A stretch of 59,986 bases of DNA from Streptomyces sp. AcH 505 (GCF_000818175.1 NZ_JTIY01000001.1:694924-754909); one strand, 5' to 3'; numbered from the stretch's first letter, positions 16,040 through 26,010 are shown. The notes: generated by a model not told the origin, from the sequence alone. Numbers and translations: made by a program.

Positions 16040-18304
16040 GTGGCGAGCGCAGCCGAGCAGGAGACAGCGCACAGAACGGTGCGGGAGACCAGGGAGGCGG
16101 CGGAGGCGGTCGGCGCCTTCGGCTTCCTCGGGGAGCCCGGCAGGGCCGTACCGCCGGTGTGGCCGGGGGCGCCGACCCCGCTCGGGGCGCGCTACCGGGT
16201 GGGCCCCGACGGGGTCGCCGGCACGAACTTCGCCCTGTGGGCCGGCGGCGCGCAGGCGGTGGAGGTCTGCCTGTTCGACGACGAGGAGACCGAGACCCGG
16301 CTGCCGCTGACCGAGCAGACCCACGGGATCTGGCACGGCTTCGTGCCGGGCATCGGGGTGGGGCAGCGGTACGGCTTCCGGGTGCACGGCCGCTGGGACC
16401 CCTGGACGGGGGCCCGCTGGAACCCGGCGAAACTGCTGCTCGACCCGTACGCCCGCGCGGTCGACGGCGATTTCACGCTGCCGCCCGAGGTGTACGGGCA
16501 TGTCAGGGACTGGCCGCAGCAGCAGGTCGCCGACACCGTACGGGACGAGCGGGACTCCGCGCCGTTCGTCCCCAAGGGGGTGGTCGTCCATGACGACGAC
16601 CCCGGCGACGAGTGGGCCGACGACCGGCGCCCCAAGACCCCCTGGGCCGACTCGGTCATCTACGAACTGCATGTGCGCGGCTTCACCAAGCTCCACCCCG
16701 GCATCCCGGAGAAGCTGCGCGGCACCTACGCCGGGCTCGGCCACCCGGCGGCCGTCGACCATCTGCGCCGGCTCGGCGTGACGGCGGTCGAGCTGCTGCC
16801 GGTGCACCAGTTCGCCCACGAGGACCATCTGCTCAAGCGCGGGCTGCGCAACTACTGGGGCTACAACTCCATCGGCTACTTCGCGCCGCACGCCGGGTAC
16901 GCGGCGGGCGGCACCCGCGGCCAGCAGGTCGAGGAGTTCAAGGAGATGGTCCGCTCGCTGCACGACGCGGGCATCGAGGTGATCCTCGACGTGGTCTACA
17001 ACCACACGGCCGAGGCCGGCGAGCAGGGTCCGACACTGTCGCTGCGCGGCATCGACAACCGCGGCTACTACCGGCTGCCGTCCGACGCCCGCCGCTACAC
17101 GGACTACACCGGCTGCGGCAACACCCTGCACGTGGTCCAGCCCCATGTGCTGCGGCTGATCACCGACTCGCTGCGCTACTGGGTCACGGAGATGGGCGTC
17201 GACGGCTTCCGCTTCGACCTGGCTGCGGCGCTGGCCCGCTCCATGCACGACGTCGACATGCTCTCGCCGTTCCTCGCCGTCATCGCCCAGGACCCGGTGC
17301 TGCGCCGGGTGAAGCTGATCGCCGAGCCGTGGGACGTCGGCAGCGGCGGCTACCAGGTCGGCGCGTTCCCCCCGCTGTGGACGGAGTGGAACGACCGCTA
17401 CCGCGACGCCGTACGGGACTTCTGGCGCGGCGCGACCCCCGACGTACGCGATCTCGGCTACCGGCTCTCCGCCTCGAGCGACCTGTACGCGTGGGGCGGC
17501 AGGCGGCCGTACGCCTCCGTCAACTTCATCACGGCGCACGACGGATTCACCCTGCGTGACCTGGTCAGTTACGAGCACAAGCACAACGAGGCCAACGGCG
17601 AGGGCAACCGCGACGGCACGAACGACAACCGCGCGTGGAACTGCGGCGCCGAGGGCGAGACCGACGACCCGGCGATCAACACGCTCCGCCGCCGCCAGCT
17701 GCGGAACCTGCTGACGACGCTGCTCGTGTCGACGGGCGTGCCGATGCTCGTCGCGGGCGACGAGATGGGCCGTACGCAGGGCGGCAGCAACAACGCGTAC
17801 TGCCAGGACAACGAGGTGAGCTGGCTCGACTGGTCCCTGCTGGAGCAGCCGGGTTCGTACGGGCTCTACCGGCTGACCGCCCGGCTGCTGGAGCTGCGCA
17901 GGGACCATCCGGTGCTGCGCCGCCGCGCCTTCTTCTCCGGCCGGCCGCAGACCGCCGACGGGCTGCGGGACCTGGCCTGGTTCACGGAGCGCGGCGAGGA
18001 GATGACGGAGGAGGACTGGTGGGCGCCGGCCTCGACGCTCGGTCTCTTCCTCTCGGGCCGGGACATCCCGGGCCGGGACGCGCGCGGCGAGAAGATCACC
18101 GACGACAGCTTCCTGACCGTGCTGCACTCGTCGGCCGAGCCGGTGGACTTCGCACTCCCGGGCCCGCCGTGGGCGCGCCAGTACGAGCTGGTGGTCGACA
18201 CGTCGCTGGAGGAGCAGGCCGAGGAACCGGGGACGGTCTTCGAGGCGGGCACGACGGTGACGGTCCCGGGCCGGGCGGTACTGCTGCTGCGGGTACGGGC
18301 GTAA
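16040..18304 (+). CDS. glgX: glycogen debranching enzyme GlgX (GH13)
   Basis: A 754-residue isoamylase-type debranching enzyme that hydrolyses alpha-1,6 branches of glycogen. It has an N-terminal CBM48 domain (GVAGTNFALWAGGAQAVEVCLF) and a GH13 barrel with DVVYNHTAE, nucleophile Asp393 in GFRFDLAAA, acid Glu429 in LIAEPWD, and TAHDGFTL with the transition-state Asp. GTG 16040 is chosen because AGGAGG lies eight bases upstream and codon use becomes typical there. The frame is open much further 5' only because it overlaps the opposite-strand transpeptidase gene. It complements GlgP and the GlgE pathway encoded at 31-43 kb. Confidence 0.95.
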   Translation: MASAAEQETAHRTVRETREAAEAVGAFGFLGEPGRAVPPVWPGAPTPLGARYRVGPDGVAGTNFALWAGGAQAVEVCLFDDEETETRLPLTEQTHGIWHGFVPGIGVGQRYGFRVHGRWDPWTGARWNPAKLLLDPYARAVDGDFTLPPEVYGHVRDWPQQQVADTVRDERDSAPFVPKGVVVHDDDPGDEWADDRRPKTPWADSVIYELHVRGFTKLHPGIPEKLRGTYAGLGHPAAVDHLRRLGVTAVELLPVHQFAHEDHLLKRGLRNYWGYNSIGYFAPHAGYAAGGTRGQQVEEFKEMVRSLHDAGIEVILDVVYNHTAEAGEQGPTLSLRGIDNRGYYRLPSDARRYTDYTGCGNTLHVVQPHVLRLITDSLRYWVTEMGVDGFRFDLAAALARSMHDVDMLSPFLAVIAQDPVLRRVKLIAEPWDVGSGGYQVGAFPPLWTEWNDRYRDAVRDFWRGATPDVRDLGYRLSASSDLYAWGGRRPYASVNFITAHDGFTLRDLVSYEHKHNEANGEGNRDGTNDNRAWNCGAEGETDDPAINTLRRRQLRNLLTTLLVSTGVPMLVAGDEMGRTQGGSNNAYCQDNEVSWLDWSLLEQPGSYGLYRLTARLLELRRDHPVLRRRAFFSGRPQTADGLRDLAWFTERGEEMTEEDWWAPASTLGLFLSGRDIPGRDARGEKITDDSFLTVLHSSAEPVDFALPGPPWARQYELVVDTSLEEQAEEPGTVFEAGTTVTVPGRAVLLLRVRA

Positions 18305-18331
18305 GGCGCGGCCGGCGGGGTCGGCGCCGCG

Positions 18332-18973
18332 TCAGCCGAGGATGCGGCGGTCGTACGCCACGGCGACCGCCGCCGCCCTGTCCTTCACGCCGAGCTTGCC
18401 GTAGAGGTGGGTGAGGTGGGTCTTGACGGTCGCCTCGCTGATGAACAGCTCCTTGGCGATCTCCCGGTTCGACGTGCCCCTGGCGACCAGTTCGAGCACC
18501 TCGCGTTCGCGCGCCGACAGCGGCTCGACGCCGCCCGCCGCCGGGGTCCTGACCCGGGAGACCAGCCGGGAGGCGACCGCGGGCGACAGGACCGTACGGC
18601 CGTCCGCCGCCGCCCGTACCGCGGTGAACAGTTCCTCGCGCGGGGCGTCCTTCAGCAGATAGCCGGTGGCGCCCGCCTCGATCGCGGGGAGCGTGTCGGA
18701 GTCCGTGTCGTACGTGGTCAGCACGAGCACCTTCGCGCGGGCGCCGCGCCGGGCCAGCTCGGCGATGGCCGCGACCCCGCCGCCGTCCGGCATCCGCAGG
18801 TCCATCAGGACCACGTCGGGGTCGAGGCGCAGGGCCAGTTCGACACCCTCGACGCCGCCCGCCGCCTCGCCGAGCACCGCGAAGCCGGGCGCCGATTCGA
18901 ACATGCCGCGCAGACCGTCCCGTACCACGGGGTGGTCGTCGACGAGGATCAGGGTGATGGTCCGTTCAGCCAT
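18332..18973 (-). CDS. NarL/LuxR-family response regulator
   Basis: A 213-residue regulator. The receiver domain (1-120) has the acidic pocket D12/D13, phospho-acceptor Asp58 in LMDLRMPDGG and Lys in LLKDAP. The C-terminal LuxR-type helix-turn-helix shows LSAREREVLELVARGTSNREIA and VKTHLTHLYGKLGVKDR. Its start overlaps the 3' end of the histidine kinase gene by eight bases, so the two are a coupled pair. Because the ABC-2 exporter genes lie directly upstream in the same direction, it most likely controls that exporter. Cytoplasmic. Confidence 0.93.
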   Translation of the reverse strand: MAERTITLILVDDHPVVRDGLRGMFESAPGFAVLGEAAGGVEGVELALRLDPDVVLMDLRMPDGGGVAAIAELARRGARAKVLVLTTYDTDSDTLPAIEAGATGYLLKDAPREELFTAVRAAADGRTVLSPAVASRLVSRVRTPAAGGVEPLSAREREVLELVARGTSNREIAKELFISEATVKTHLTHLYGKLGVKDRAAAVAVAYDRRILG

Positions 18974-20222
18974 GGCGCACCAAAGGTACGCGAGCCGAGA
19001 CGGCGGTGCCGCCGCCTTCCTCCGACTCGACGGTGACGGTGCCGGCGATCCGCTCGGCGCGTGCCTTCATGCCGGCCAGACCGAAGCCGTGGCTGCCGGA
19101 GCGGGCGGGCAGGGCGAGCGGGTCGAAGCCGCTGCCGTCGTCCCGTACGTCCAGGGACACCTCGTCGCCCATGAAGGAGAGCGTCACGCCGACCCGGGCC
19201 GGGGAGGCGTGCTTGCCGGCGTTGGCGAGGGCTTCCTGGGCTATCCGCAGCAGTGTCGAGGCGACCTCGTCGTGCAGCGGCTCCTCCGTACCGGTGACGG
19301 TGAAGTCGGCCCGGACGCCGCCGCGTTCGGCCCAGCCCGCGACGGTCTTCTTGAGCGCCTCGGGGAGTGTGTCGTTCTCCAGCTCGGCCGGGCTCAGGTT
19401 CTGCACCGACCTGCGGGCCTCGCCCAGACTGCTGCGGGCGAGGGCCGACGCGCGCTCCAGATGGGTCCGGGCGACCTGCGTGTCGGTGCTGGCGGAGACC
19501 ACCTGGAGCTGGGCGATGATGCCGGCCAGGCCCTGCGCGATGGTGTCGTGGATCTCGGCGGCGAGCCTGCGCCGCTCGTCGGCGACCCCGGCCTCCCTGG
19601 CCTGGATGATCAGCTGGGCGTGCAGGCTCGCGTTCTCCTCCATGGCCTGCTCAAGACGGGCGTTGGTCTCCTCCAGCGACATGATCGTCGCGGCCCGTTC
19701 CTTGGCCGCCTCCAGCTCCTTGACCCCGAGGTGGGCGAAGGCCGTGGTGATGGAGGCGTTCAGCACGAAGAGGCCGCCGAAGAGGATCCAGCCGGTCGCG
19801 CCGTCGGGCGGCAGGCCGCCGGCTTCCGAGCCGGCCATGGTGACGGCGGTGACCAGCATCCCCGCCCGCATCACCGGCTTCGGCAGCAGCCGCGCGACGT
19901 CGAAGTAGCCGATGACGGCGAAGATGGAGAACAGCGGGTTGAGGAAGGTCAGCGCGAAGGCCAGGGCCGTCCGCACGCAGTAGTAGACCCTGCCCGGCAC
20001 CGCGTGCTCGGGCAGCCCCGGCCTGACCCGCCCCCACCACACCTGGAGCGCCACGGTGGCCAGGACGAGGGCGCCGGCCGCGTACATCTGCGCGCGGGTC
20101 ATCCCGATCGCCTGGGCCACGGCCGCCGAGATCAGCGTCGCGAACCCCAGCAGCGCGCTGGCGCCGTAACGGTAGAACTGCTCCCAGCGCCGTTCGAGCG
20201 AGACCATGCCCATCCCTGCCAT
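18966..20222 (-). CDS. NarL-type sensor histidine kinase (HisKA_3)
   Basis: A 418-residue DesK/NarX-like kinase with about six hydrophobic helices in residues 18-165, a coiled coil at about 168-212, and a dimerisation domain with EIHDTIAQGLAG (phospho-His225). The HATPase domain has RIAQEALANAGKHA, DDGSGFDP and GFGLAGMKARAERI. No extracellular domain of note, so it may sense membrane state or the transporter. ATG 20222 has GGGGGAGA eight bases upstream; ATG 20213 and 20207 are alternatives. Transcribed after the ABC-2 permease gene and before its regulator. Confidence 0.92.
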   Translation of the reverse strand: MAGMGMVSLERRWEQFYRYGASALLGFATLISAAVAQAIGMTRAQMYAAGALVLATVALQVWWGRVRPGLPEHAVPGRVYYCVRTALAFALTFLNPLFSIFAVIGYFDVARLLPKPVMRAGMLVTAVTMAGSEAGGLPPDGATGWILFGGLFVLNASITTAFAHLGVKELEAAKERAATIMSLEETNARLEQAMEENASLHAQLIIQAREAGVADERRRLAAEIHDTIAQGLAGIIAQLQVVSASTDTQVARTHLERASALARSSLGEARRSVQNLSPAELENDTLPEALKKTVAGWAERGGVRADFTVTGTEEPLHDEVASTLLRIAQEALANAGKHASPARVGVTLSFMGDEVSLDVRDDGSGFDPLALPARSGSHGFGLAGMKARAERIAGTVTVESEEGGGTAVSARVPLVRHG

Positions 20223-20308
20223 GTCCTCAGTCTCCCCCTGCCGCCCCTGGCCCCGCAGTAGCCCCGCGACGAACGCCGACGTCCCCTCGGAGTCGGAGTT
20301 CGGACCTC

Positions 20309-21052
20309 TCACTCCCACCGGAACCAGCGTGCCGCGCAGGCCGTCAGGACAACTGTCCACAGCGCCATGACACCGAGGTGCGCCCAGCCGGGCCAGTCGC
20401 CGCGCATGGCCTGGTCCAGGGCCTGCGACCCCGCGCCGAACGGCGTGTACTCGACGATCTTCCGCAGCAGGTCGGGCATGGTCTGCACCGGCAGCCAGAC
20501 CCCTGCGGTGAACATCGCGGGGAAGAAGGCCGCGGAGCCGATGGCCTGGGCGGCCTTCTGGGTACGGGCGACGGCGCAGACCAGGGCGCCCAGGGACAGC
20601 GCGCTCGCCGCGGCGAGCACCAGCGCCAGCAGATAGCCGCCGAGCTGGTCAGGCAGGTTGACGTCGAAGGCGAGCCTGCCCACGGCCATCACCAGGATCG
20701 CCGACCCGATGGAACCGGCGCCGAGCAGCAGCAGATACGCCGTCAGCAGCGCCTGCGGGCGCACCGGCGTGGTCGACATCCGGCGCAGGATGCCGCGCTC
20801 CCGGTAGCCGGTCAGCACCGGCGGCATGGCCTGCAGCCCGGCCATGATCAGGGCGAGCAGGACGGCAACGGGGACGTACAGGTCGATGACCCGCCGGCCG
20901 CCGAGTGAGGCATCGGGGTCACGGAAGGACGGGATCAGGCCGAGGATCACCATCAGGACGGTCGGGAAGGCCAGGATCCAGAAGATGATGGCGGGCTCGC
21001 GGAAGAAGAGCTTGGTCTCCGTCTTGAAGACGACGGCGGATGCGGAAGCCAT
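20309..21052 (-). CDS. ABC-2 type exporter permease
   Basis: A 247-residue membrane protein with six helices, e.g. IIFWILAFPTVLMVILGLIP, VAVLLALIMAGLQAM, LLLLGAGSIGSAILVMAVG and the last helix near the C terminus. The conserved ABC-2 element YRERGILRRMSTTPVRP lies between helices 2 and 3. It pairs with the ATPase gene immediately upstream (one base between stop and start) to form a drug- or lipid-exporter of the ABC-2 class. Substrate cannot be read from the sequence. Confidence 0.92.
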   Translation of the reverse strand: MASASAVVFKTETKLFFREPAIIFWILAFPTVLMVILGLIPSFRDPDASLGGRRVIDLYVPVAVLLALIMAGLQAMPPVLTGYRERGILRRMSTTPVRPQALLTAYLLLLGAGSIGSAILVMAVGRLAFDVNLPDQLGGYLLALVLAAASALSLGALVCAVARTQKAAQAIGSAAFFPAMFTAGVWLPVQTMPDLLRKIVEYTPFGAGSQALDQAMRGDWPGWAHLGVMALWTVVLTACAARWFRWE

Positions 21053-21053
21053 G

Positions 21054-22028
21054 TCAGACCCTCTCTTCTGTCTCTTCCGAGGTGCCGGCGGTCCCGGCGG
21101 TCCCGGTCGTGGTGGTGGCGGCCGTGCTCGTCGCGTCGGTGGTGAGGTCGAGGAACGCGTCGTCCAGCGACGCCTCGGTGACCCGCAGCTGGCGCGCGGT
21201 CACGTGCCGGACGGCGAGCAGCGAGATCACGGCGTTGACGGTCTCGTCCGTGCCGTTGATCGTGACCCGGTCGCCCTTGTACTCCACGGCCGACGCCTCG
21301 GGCAGCGCGGCCAGTTCGCGCTCGCCGAGCGGCTCGGACGGGGTGAAGGAGATGACGGTGGACGCCGTCGACCTGCTGATCAGCCCGGACGGGGTGTCGA
21401 GCGCCGCCACCCTGCCCTTGTCGATCACCGCGATCCGGTCGCAGAGCCGCTGGGCCTCCTCCATGAAGTGCGTGACGAGCAGCACCGTCACGCCGCTGTC
21501 CCTGATCTCCTCGATCAGGGTCCAGGTGTCGCGCCTGGCCCGCGGGTCGAGTCCGGTCGTCAGCTCGTCGAGGACGACCACCCGCGGGTTGCCGATCAGC
21601 GAGAGCGCGATGAACAGCCGCTGCTTCTGGCCCCCTGACAGCTTCGCGAACCGGGTCGTCAGTTTGGACTCCAGGCCGAGGCGCGCCGCGAGGGGGCGCC
21701 AGTCGGCCGGGTCGGAGTAGAACGCGCTGTACAGCTCCAGCGCCTCCCGTACGGTCAGTTTGGCCTGGAGTTCGCTCTCCTGGAGCTGTACGCCGAGGAG
21801 CCGGGTCACCTGCTCGTGGTCGGCGACCGGGTCGAGCCCGGCCACCCGGACCGTCCCCGCGTCCGGGATCCGCAGTCCCTCGACACACTCCACCGTCGTC
21901 GTCTTGCCGGCGCCGTTGGGACCGAGGATCCCGAATATCTCGCCTTCTTGGACGTCGAAGGTCACCCCGTCAACGGCGGGTTTGCCGTTGTAGGCCTTGT
22001 GCAGGCCATTCACTTCGATGATTGCCAT
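21054..22028 (-). CDS. ABC-2 type exporter ATP-binding protein
   Basis: A 324-residue ATPase. Walker A is GPNGAGKTTT, the Q-loop is QLQESEL, the signature is LSGGQKQR, Walker B is VVVLDELTTGLD and the H-loop is VTHFMEE. The residue after the catalytic Glu is Leu where most ATPases have Pro (DEPT), a mild variant. The C-terminal 20 residues before the end are a Thr/Ala-rich linker (TSTAATTTTGTAGTAG). ATG 22028 is used; the frame is open further upstream but overlaps the promoter region shared with the divergent exporter gene at 22205. First gene of a four-gene unit with the permease, kinase and regulator. Confidence 0.93.
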   Translation of the reverse strand: MAIIEVNGLHKAYNGKPAVDGVTFDVQEGEIFGILGPNGAGKTTTVECVEGLRIPDAGTVRVAGLDPVADHEQVTRLLGVQLQESELQAKLTVREALELYSAFYSDPADWRPLAARLGLESKLTTRFAKLSGGQKQRLFIALSLIGNPRVVVLDELTTGLDPRARRDTWTLIEEIRDSGVTVLLVTHFMEEAQRLCDRIAVIDKGRVAALDTPSGLISRSTASTVISFTPSEPLGERELAALPEASAVEYKGDRVTINGTDETVNAVISLLAVRHVTARQLRVTEASLDDAFLDLTTDATSTAATTTTGTAGTAGTSEETEERV

Positions 22029-22204
22029 GCGCCAAGAATCCCCCGCGCCGGAGGCCGGAACAATCGGCCGTCGCGCTCGATCCGGCATCATCCGATCGGT
22101 TGATGCCGGGGTCCGACCGAGGCTGCGCCGGGGTCCGACCGGAGGCGGGTCCGAGGCAAAAACCACATGAGCGATGTCAGTGGTGAACCGTAGGCTCACC
22201 CCTG

Positions 22205-24043
22205 ATGTCCGAGAAACCCGCACCCGAGAAACCCGCACCCGGCGACCCCGCCCGGCCCGCCGGTACGTCGGCCACCCGCTCCTTGTTGCGGCTGTGGCCC
22301 TATGTGAAGCCGGTACGGGTGCGGCTGTCGCTCGCCGCCTTCGTCGCGATCGTCGCGTCCTGTCTCGGTCTGGTCATCCCCCTCGTCCTGAAGTGGATGG
22401 TGGACGGACCTGTCACCGACCGGGACACCGGCGGCATCTGGCTGGGTGCGCTGTATCTGCTGCTGCTCGGGGTCGCCGAGGCCGTGCTGTTCGGCTTCCG
22501 CCGCTGGCTGGTGGCCCGGCCGCTGGCGGGGGTCGAGGCGTCGATGCGGGCGGACCTCTACCGGCATCTGCAGCGGCTGCCGGTGGCCTTCCACGACCGC
22601 TGGCCGTCGGGCCAGCTGCTGTCGCGCGGCACGACCGACCTGATGCTGCTGCGCATGTTCCTGGCCTTTCCGCTGACGTTCCTGCTGGTCAACGGAGCGA
22701 CGATCATCGTCGGCTTCGTCATCCTGCTCGGCCAGGACTGGACGCTCGGTCTGGTGCTGCTCGCGCCCGCCGTGCCGCTGGTCGTGCTGTGCTCGCTCTT
22801 CGAGTCCCGGTACTCGCTCGTCGCGCGCAAGGCGCAGGACCAGGTCGGGGATCTGACCACGGTCGTCGAGGAGAGCGTGCTGGGCATCCGGATCGTCAAG
22901 GGGTTCGGCAGGCACCGCAGTCAGGCGCTCGCCTTCCGCGCGCTCACCCACCGGCTGCGCACCACGGAGCTGGGCAAGGCGCGGCTGCTCGCGGGGATCT
23001 GGGCGGTCATCACGACCATCCCCGAGCTGGCCATCGGCGCGGCCGTCGTGCTCGGCACGATCCAGGTCGCCGACGGCGACCTCTCGGCCGGGACGCTGGT
23101 CGCCTTCCTGTCGACGGCGCTCGCGCTGCGCTGGCCGGTGGAGTCCATCGGCTTCCTGCTGGCGATGAGCCAGGAGTCGGCGACGGCGACCGCGCGGTTC
23201 TTCGAAGTGATGGACGTGGCCGAGGAGCTGGACCCGGAGTCCGGCGCCGACGTGCCGGGCGCCGACGGCGCGGGCGACGCGGCGGGGCTGCGTTTCGAGG
23301 GCGTCTCCTTCCGCTACCCGGACGCCGAACCGGACTCCGCTCCCGTGCTGGACCGGATCGATCTGCACATCAGGCCCGGGGAGACGATGGCGCTCGTCGG
23401 GGCCACCGGTTCCGGCAAGACGACGCTGACCGCGCTCGTACCGCGCCTGCACGAGGTGACGGAGGGCAGGATCACCCTGGACGGCCAGGACGTGGCGCTG
23501 ATGCCCCGGCCGCTGCTGCGTGAGCTGGTTTCGGTGGCGTTCGAGGAGCCGACGCTCTTCTCGGCCTCGGTCGGGGAGAACGTGCTGATGGGCGCGCCGG
23601 ACGCCGGCGAGGACGCGCTGGAGCGGGCGCTGGACACGGCGCAGGCCGGGTTCGTCAAGGATCTGCCGCACGGCGTCGGGACCGAGGTGGGCGAGCAGGG
23701 TCTGAGCCTGTCCGGCGGTCAGCGGCAGCGGCTCGCGCTCGCCAGGGCGGTCGTCGGCCGGCCGCGCTTCCTGGTGCTCGACGACCCGCTGTCGGCGCTC
23801 GACGTACACACGGAGGCGCTGGTGGAAGCGGCGCTGCGACGGGTGCTCGGCGAGACCACGGCGCTGGTGGTGGCGCACCGTCCTTCGACGGTGATGCTCG
23901 CCGACCGGGTCGCGCTGATCTCCGACGGCCGGATCGCGGCCGTCGGCACCCACCAGGAACTGCTGCGTGAGAACGCGGAGTACGGCTGGCTGATGTCCGG
24001 GGCGGATGCCAGGGCCGAGGCTGTCGAGGAGAGCATCCGATGA
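22205..24043 (+). CDS. ABC exporter half-transporter, degenerate Walker B
   Basis: A 612-residue type IV ABC exporter subunit: an EKPAP direct repeat at the N terminus, six transmembrane helices (about 30-320) and a nucleotide-binding domain. Walker A is GATGSGKTT, the signature LSGGQRQRLALARA is canonical, but Walker B reads LVLDDPLSALD, with Asp in place of the catalytic Glu. That is the pattern of the non-catalytic partner in heterodimeric exporters such as BmrC/BmrD. It overlaps the next gene by four bases (ATGA), which encodes the complementary subunit. Exports drugs, lipids or peptides; substrate unknown. Confidence 0.92.
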   Translation: MSEKPAPEKPAPGDPARPAGTSATRSLLRLWPYVKPVRVRLSLAAFVAIVASCLGLVIPLVLKWMVDGPVTDRDTGGIWLGALYLLLLGVAEAVLFGFRRWLVARPLAGVEASMRADLYRHLQRLPVAFHDRWPSGQLLSRGTTDLMLLRMFLAFPLTFLLVNGATIIVGFVILLGQDWTLGLVLLAPAVPLVVLCSLFESRYSLVARKAQDQVGDLTTVVEESVLGIRIVKGFGRHRSQALAFRALTHRLRTTELGKARLLAGIWAVITTIPELAIGAAVVLGTIQVADGDLSAGTLVAFLSTALALRWPVESIGFLLAMSQESATATARFFEVMDVAEELDPESGADVPGADGAGDAAGLRFEGVSFRYPDAEPDSAPVLDRIDLHIRPGETMALVGATGSGKTTLTALVPRLHEVTEGRITLDGQDVALMPRPLLRELVSVAFEEPTLFSASVGENVLMGAPDAGEDALERALDTAQAGFVKDLPHGVGTEVGEQGLSLSGGQRQRLALARAVVGRPRFLVLDDPLSALDVHTEALVEAALRRVLGETTALVVAHRPSTVMLADRVALISDGRIAAVGTHQELLRENAEYGWLMSGADARAEAVEESIR

Positions 24044-26010
24044 CGACGTCCACGACGACGGACGAGACCCCCGACGGCACAGGACCCGGCGCAGGACCGG
24101 ACTCCGGGACGGCGGGCGCCGCGACGGACGCGGGGACGGACGCGCGGACGAGTTCCGCCGGGCGGGCCGTACCGGCTCCTTCGGGCTCCCCCGGCGTCGA
24201 GTCGGCCGGCCCGGCCTCGGACGATCCGTTCGACCAGGACGCGCTGCCCGCGGCGCCCGGCGCCACCCGCGCCCTGCTGATCTCGCTGCTGCGGCCCCTG
24301 CGCGGCCGGGCGCTCCTCGCCGTGGTCGTGCTGTTGGTCCAGCAGGCGGCGGCGCAGGCCGGGCCGCTGATCGTGGCGTACGCGATCGACAGCGGCGTGC
24401 CGGCGTTCCGGGACGGCGACCACGGGCCGCTGATCGCCGTTGCCGTCGGGTACGGGGTGTGCGCGGTGGCCTCCGGCGCCTTCCAGTACGCCTTCATCCA
24501 GGCGTCGGCCCGGGTCAACCAGGACGTGCTGCTCGATCTGCGCGGCCGGATCTTCCGGCACGCCCAGGCGCTGAGTGTGGACTTCCACGAGCGGTTCACC
24601 TCGGGGCGGCTGATCTCGCGTTCGACCACGGACGTCGAGTCGCTGCGTGAGCTGCTGAGTGAGGGGCTCCAGGAACTCATCGGGGTGGTGCTGGCGTTCG
24701 TCTACATCTCGGCGATGCTGCTCTACCTGGACCTGGGGATCGGCGCCGTCGCCGTCGTGTCGTTCGTGCCGCTGTACCTGCTGGTGCGGCTCTACCAGCG
24801 CAGGGCGGGCCGGATCTTCAGCGTCAGGTCCACGGCGATCGCGGCCGTCATCGTGAAGTTCGCCGAGACGATGAACGGCATCCGTCCGGTGCAGGCGTTC
24901 CGCCGCGAGCGCGCCAACGACGCGGAGTTCCGGGCCCTCAACCGCCGCCACGAGCGCAGCAACGGCGACGCGCTGATCGAGATGGCCCGCTATGTGATCG
25001 GCTCCCGGCTCATCGCCAACACCGCGGTCGCCGCGATCGTCCTGTGGGGTGCCTACCGGGTGGCCGACGGCACCCTCGCGCTCGGTGTGCTGGCGGCGGC
25101 CGTGCTGTATCTGCGGCGGCTGTACGACCCGATCGACCGGCTCGGGATGTTCCTCAACTCCTACCAGTCGGCGGCCGCTTCACTGGACAAGATCGCCGGG
25201 CTGCTGGCGCAGGTGCCGACGGTCCCGGAGGCGGCGGACCCCCGGCCGCTGCCGGTGCTCGCGAGCGACTTCCCCGGCCGTGAGGTGGTCTTCGACGGGG
25301 TCAGCTTCGGGTACCGCACGGGCGGGGAGGTGCTGCCCCGCTTCGAGCTGACGATCCCGGCCGGGCAGACGGTCGCCGTCGTCGGCTCGACGGGCGCGGG
25401 CAAGTCCACGCTGGCCAAGCTGCTGGCCCGGTTCTACGACCCGACCGGCGGCCGGGTGCTGCTGGACGGCGTCGATCTGCGCGAGCTGGACACGCCCGAA
25501 CTGCGGCGCGGTGTCGTGATGGTGACGCAGGAGGCGTTCCTCTTCTCCGGCACGGTCGCGGAGAACATCGCGATCGGCCGCCCCGACGCGTCACCCGAGG
25601 ATATCGAGCGGGCCGCGCGGGCGATCGGCGCGCACGAGTTCATCAGCGGCCTGCCGGACGGCTACGACACGGACGTACGCAAACGCGGCGGCCGGATCTC
25701 GGCCGGCCAGCGCCAACTGGTCGCGTTCGCACGCGCGTTGCTGGCCGACCCGTCGGTGCTGATCCTGGACGAGGCGACCAGCTCGCTGGACATCCCGGGC
25801 GAGCGCGCCGTGCAGAACGCGATGGACACGGTGCTGCACGGCCGTACGGCCGTGGTGATCGCCCACCGGCTGTCGACGGTGGAGATCGCCGACCGCGTGC
25901 TGGTGATGGAACACGGCAGGATCGTCGAGGACGGCGCCCCCGCGGAGCTGATCGCCGGCACAGGCCGCTTCGCGGGCCTCCACCGCGCCTGGCGCGACAG
26001 CCTGGCCTGA
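24040..26010 (+). CDS. ABC exporter half-transporter, catalytic partner
   Basis: A 656-residue partner of the preceding subunit. An N-terminal low-complexity tail of about 70 residues (Thr, Gly, Ala, Pro and Ser) precedes six helices and the nucleotide-binding domain. Walker A is GSTGAGKSTL, Walker B is canonical VLILDEATSSLD and the H-loop is IAHRLSTVE. The signature is altered to ISAGQRQLVAFARA. Together the two subunits give one competent and one degenerate ATP site, the expected asymmetry of a heterodimer. The unit ends here; a convergent small gene follows 30 bases later. Confidence 0.92.
   Translation: MTTSTTTDETPDGTGPGAGPDSGTAGAATDAGTDARTSSAGRAVPAPSGSPGVESAGPASDDPFDQDALPAAPGATRALLISLLRPLRGRALLAVVVLLVQQAAAQAGPLIVAYAIDSGVPAFRDGDHGPLIAVAVGYGVCAVASGAFQYAFIQASARVNQDVLLDLRGRIFRHAQALSVDFHERFTSGRLISRSTTDVESLRELLSEGLQELIGVVLAFVYISAMLLYLDLGIGAVAVVSFVPLYLLVRLYQRRAGRIFSVRSTAIAAVIVKFAETMNGIRPVQAFRRERANDAEFRALNRRHERSNGDALIEMARYVIGSRLIANTAVAAIVLWGAYRVADGTLALGVLAAAVLYLRRLYDPIDRLGMFLNSYQSAAASLDKIAGLLAQVPTVPEAADPRPLPVLASDFPGREVVFDGVSFGYRTGGEVLPRFELTIPAGQTVAVVGSTGAGKSTLAKLLARFYDPTGGRVLLDGVDLRELDTPELRRGVVMVTQEAFLFSGTVAENIAIGRPDASPEDIERAARAIGAHEFISGLPDGYDTDVRKRGGRISAGQRQLVAFARALLADPSVLILDEATSSLDIPGERAVQNAMDTVLHGRTAVVIAHRLSTVEIADRVLVMEHGRIVEDGAPAELIAGTGRFAGLHRAWRDSLA

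Noticed and set aside
14678..18127. A 1149-residue open frame on the minus strand
   Set aside because: Only its 3' part (14678-15889) encodes the L,D-transpeptidase. The rest is antisense to glgX, kept open by high GC.
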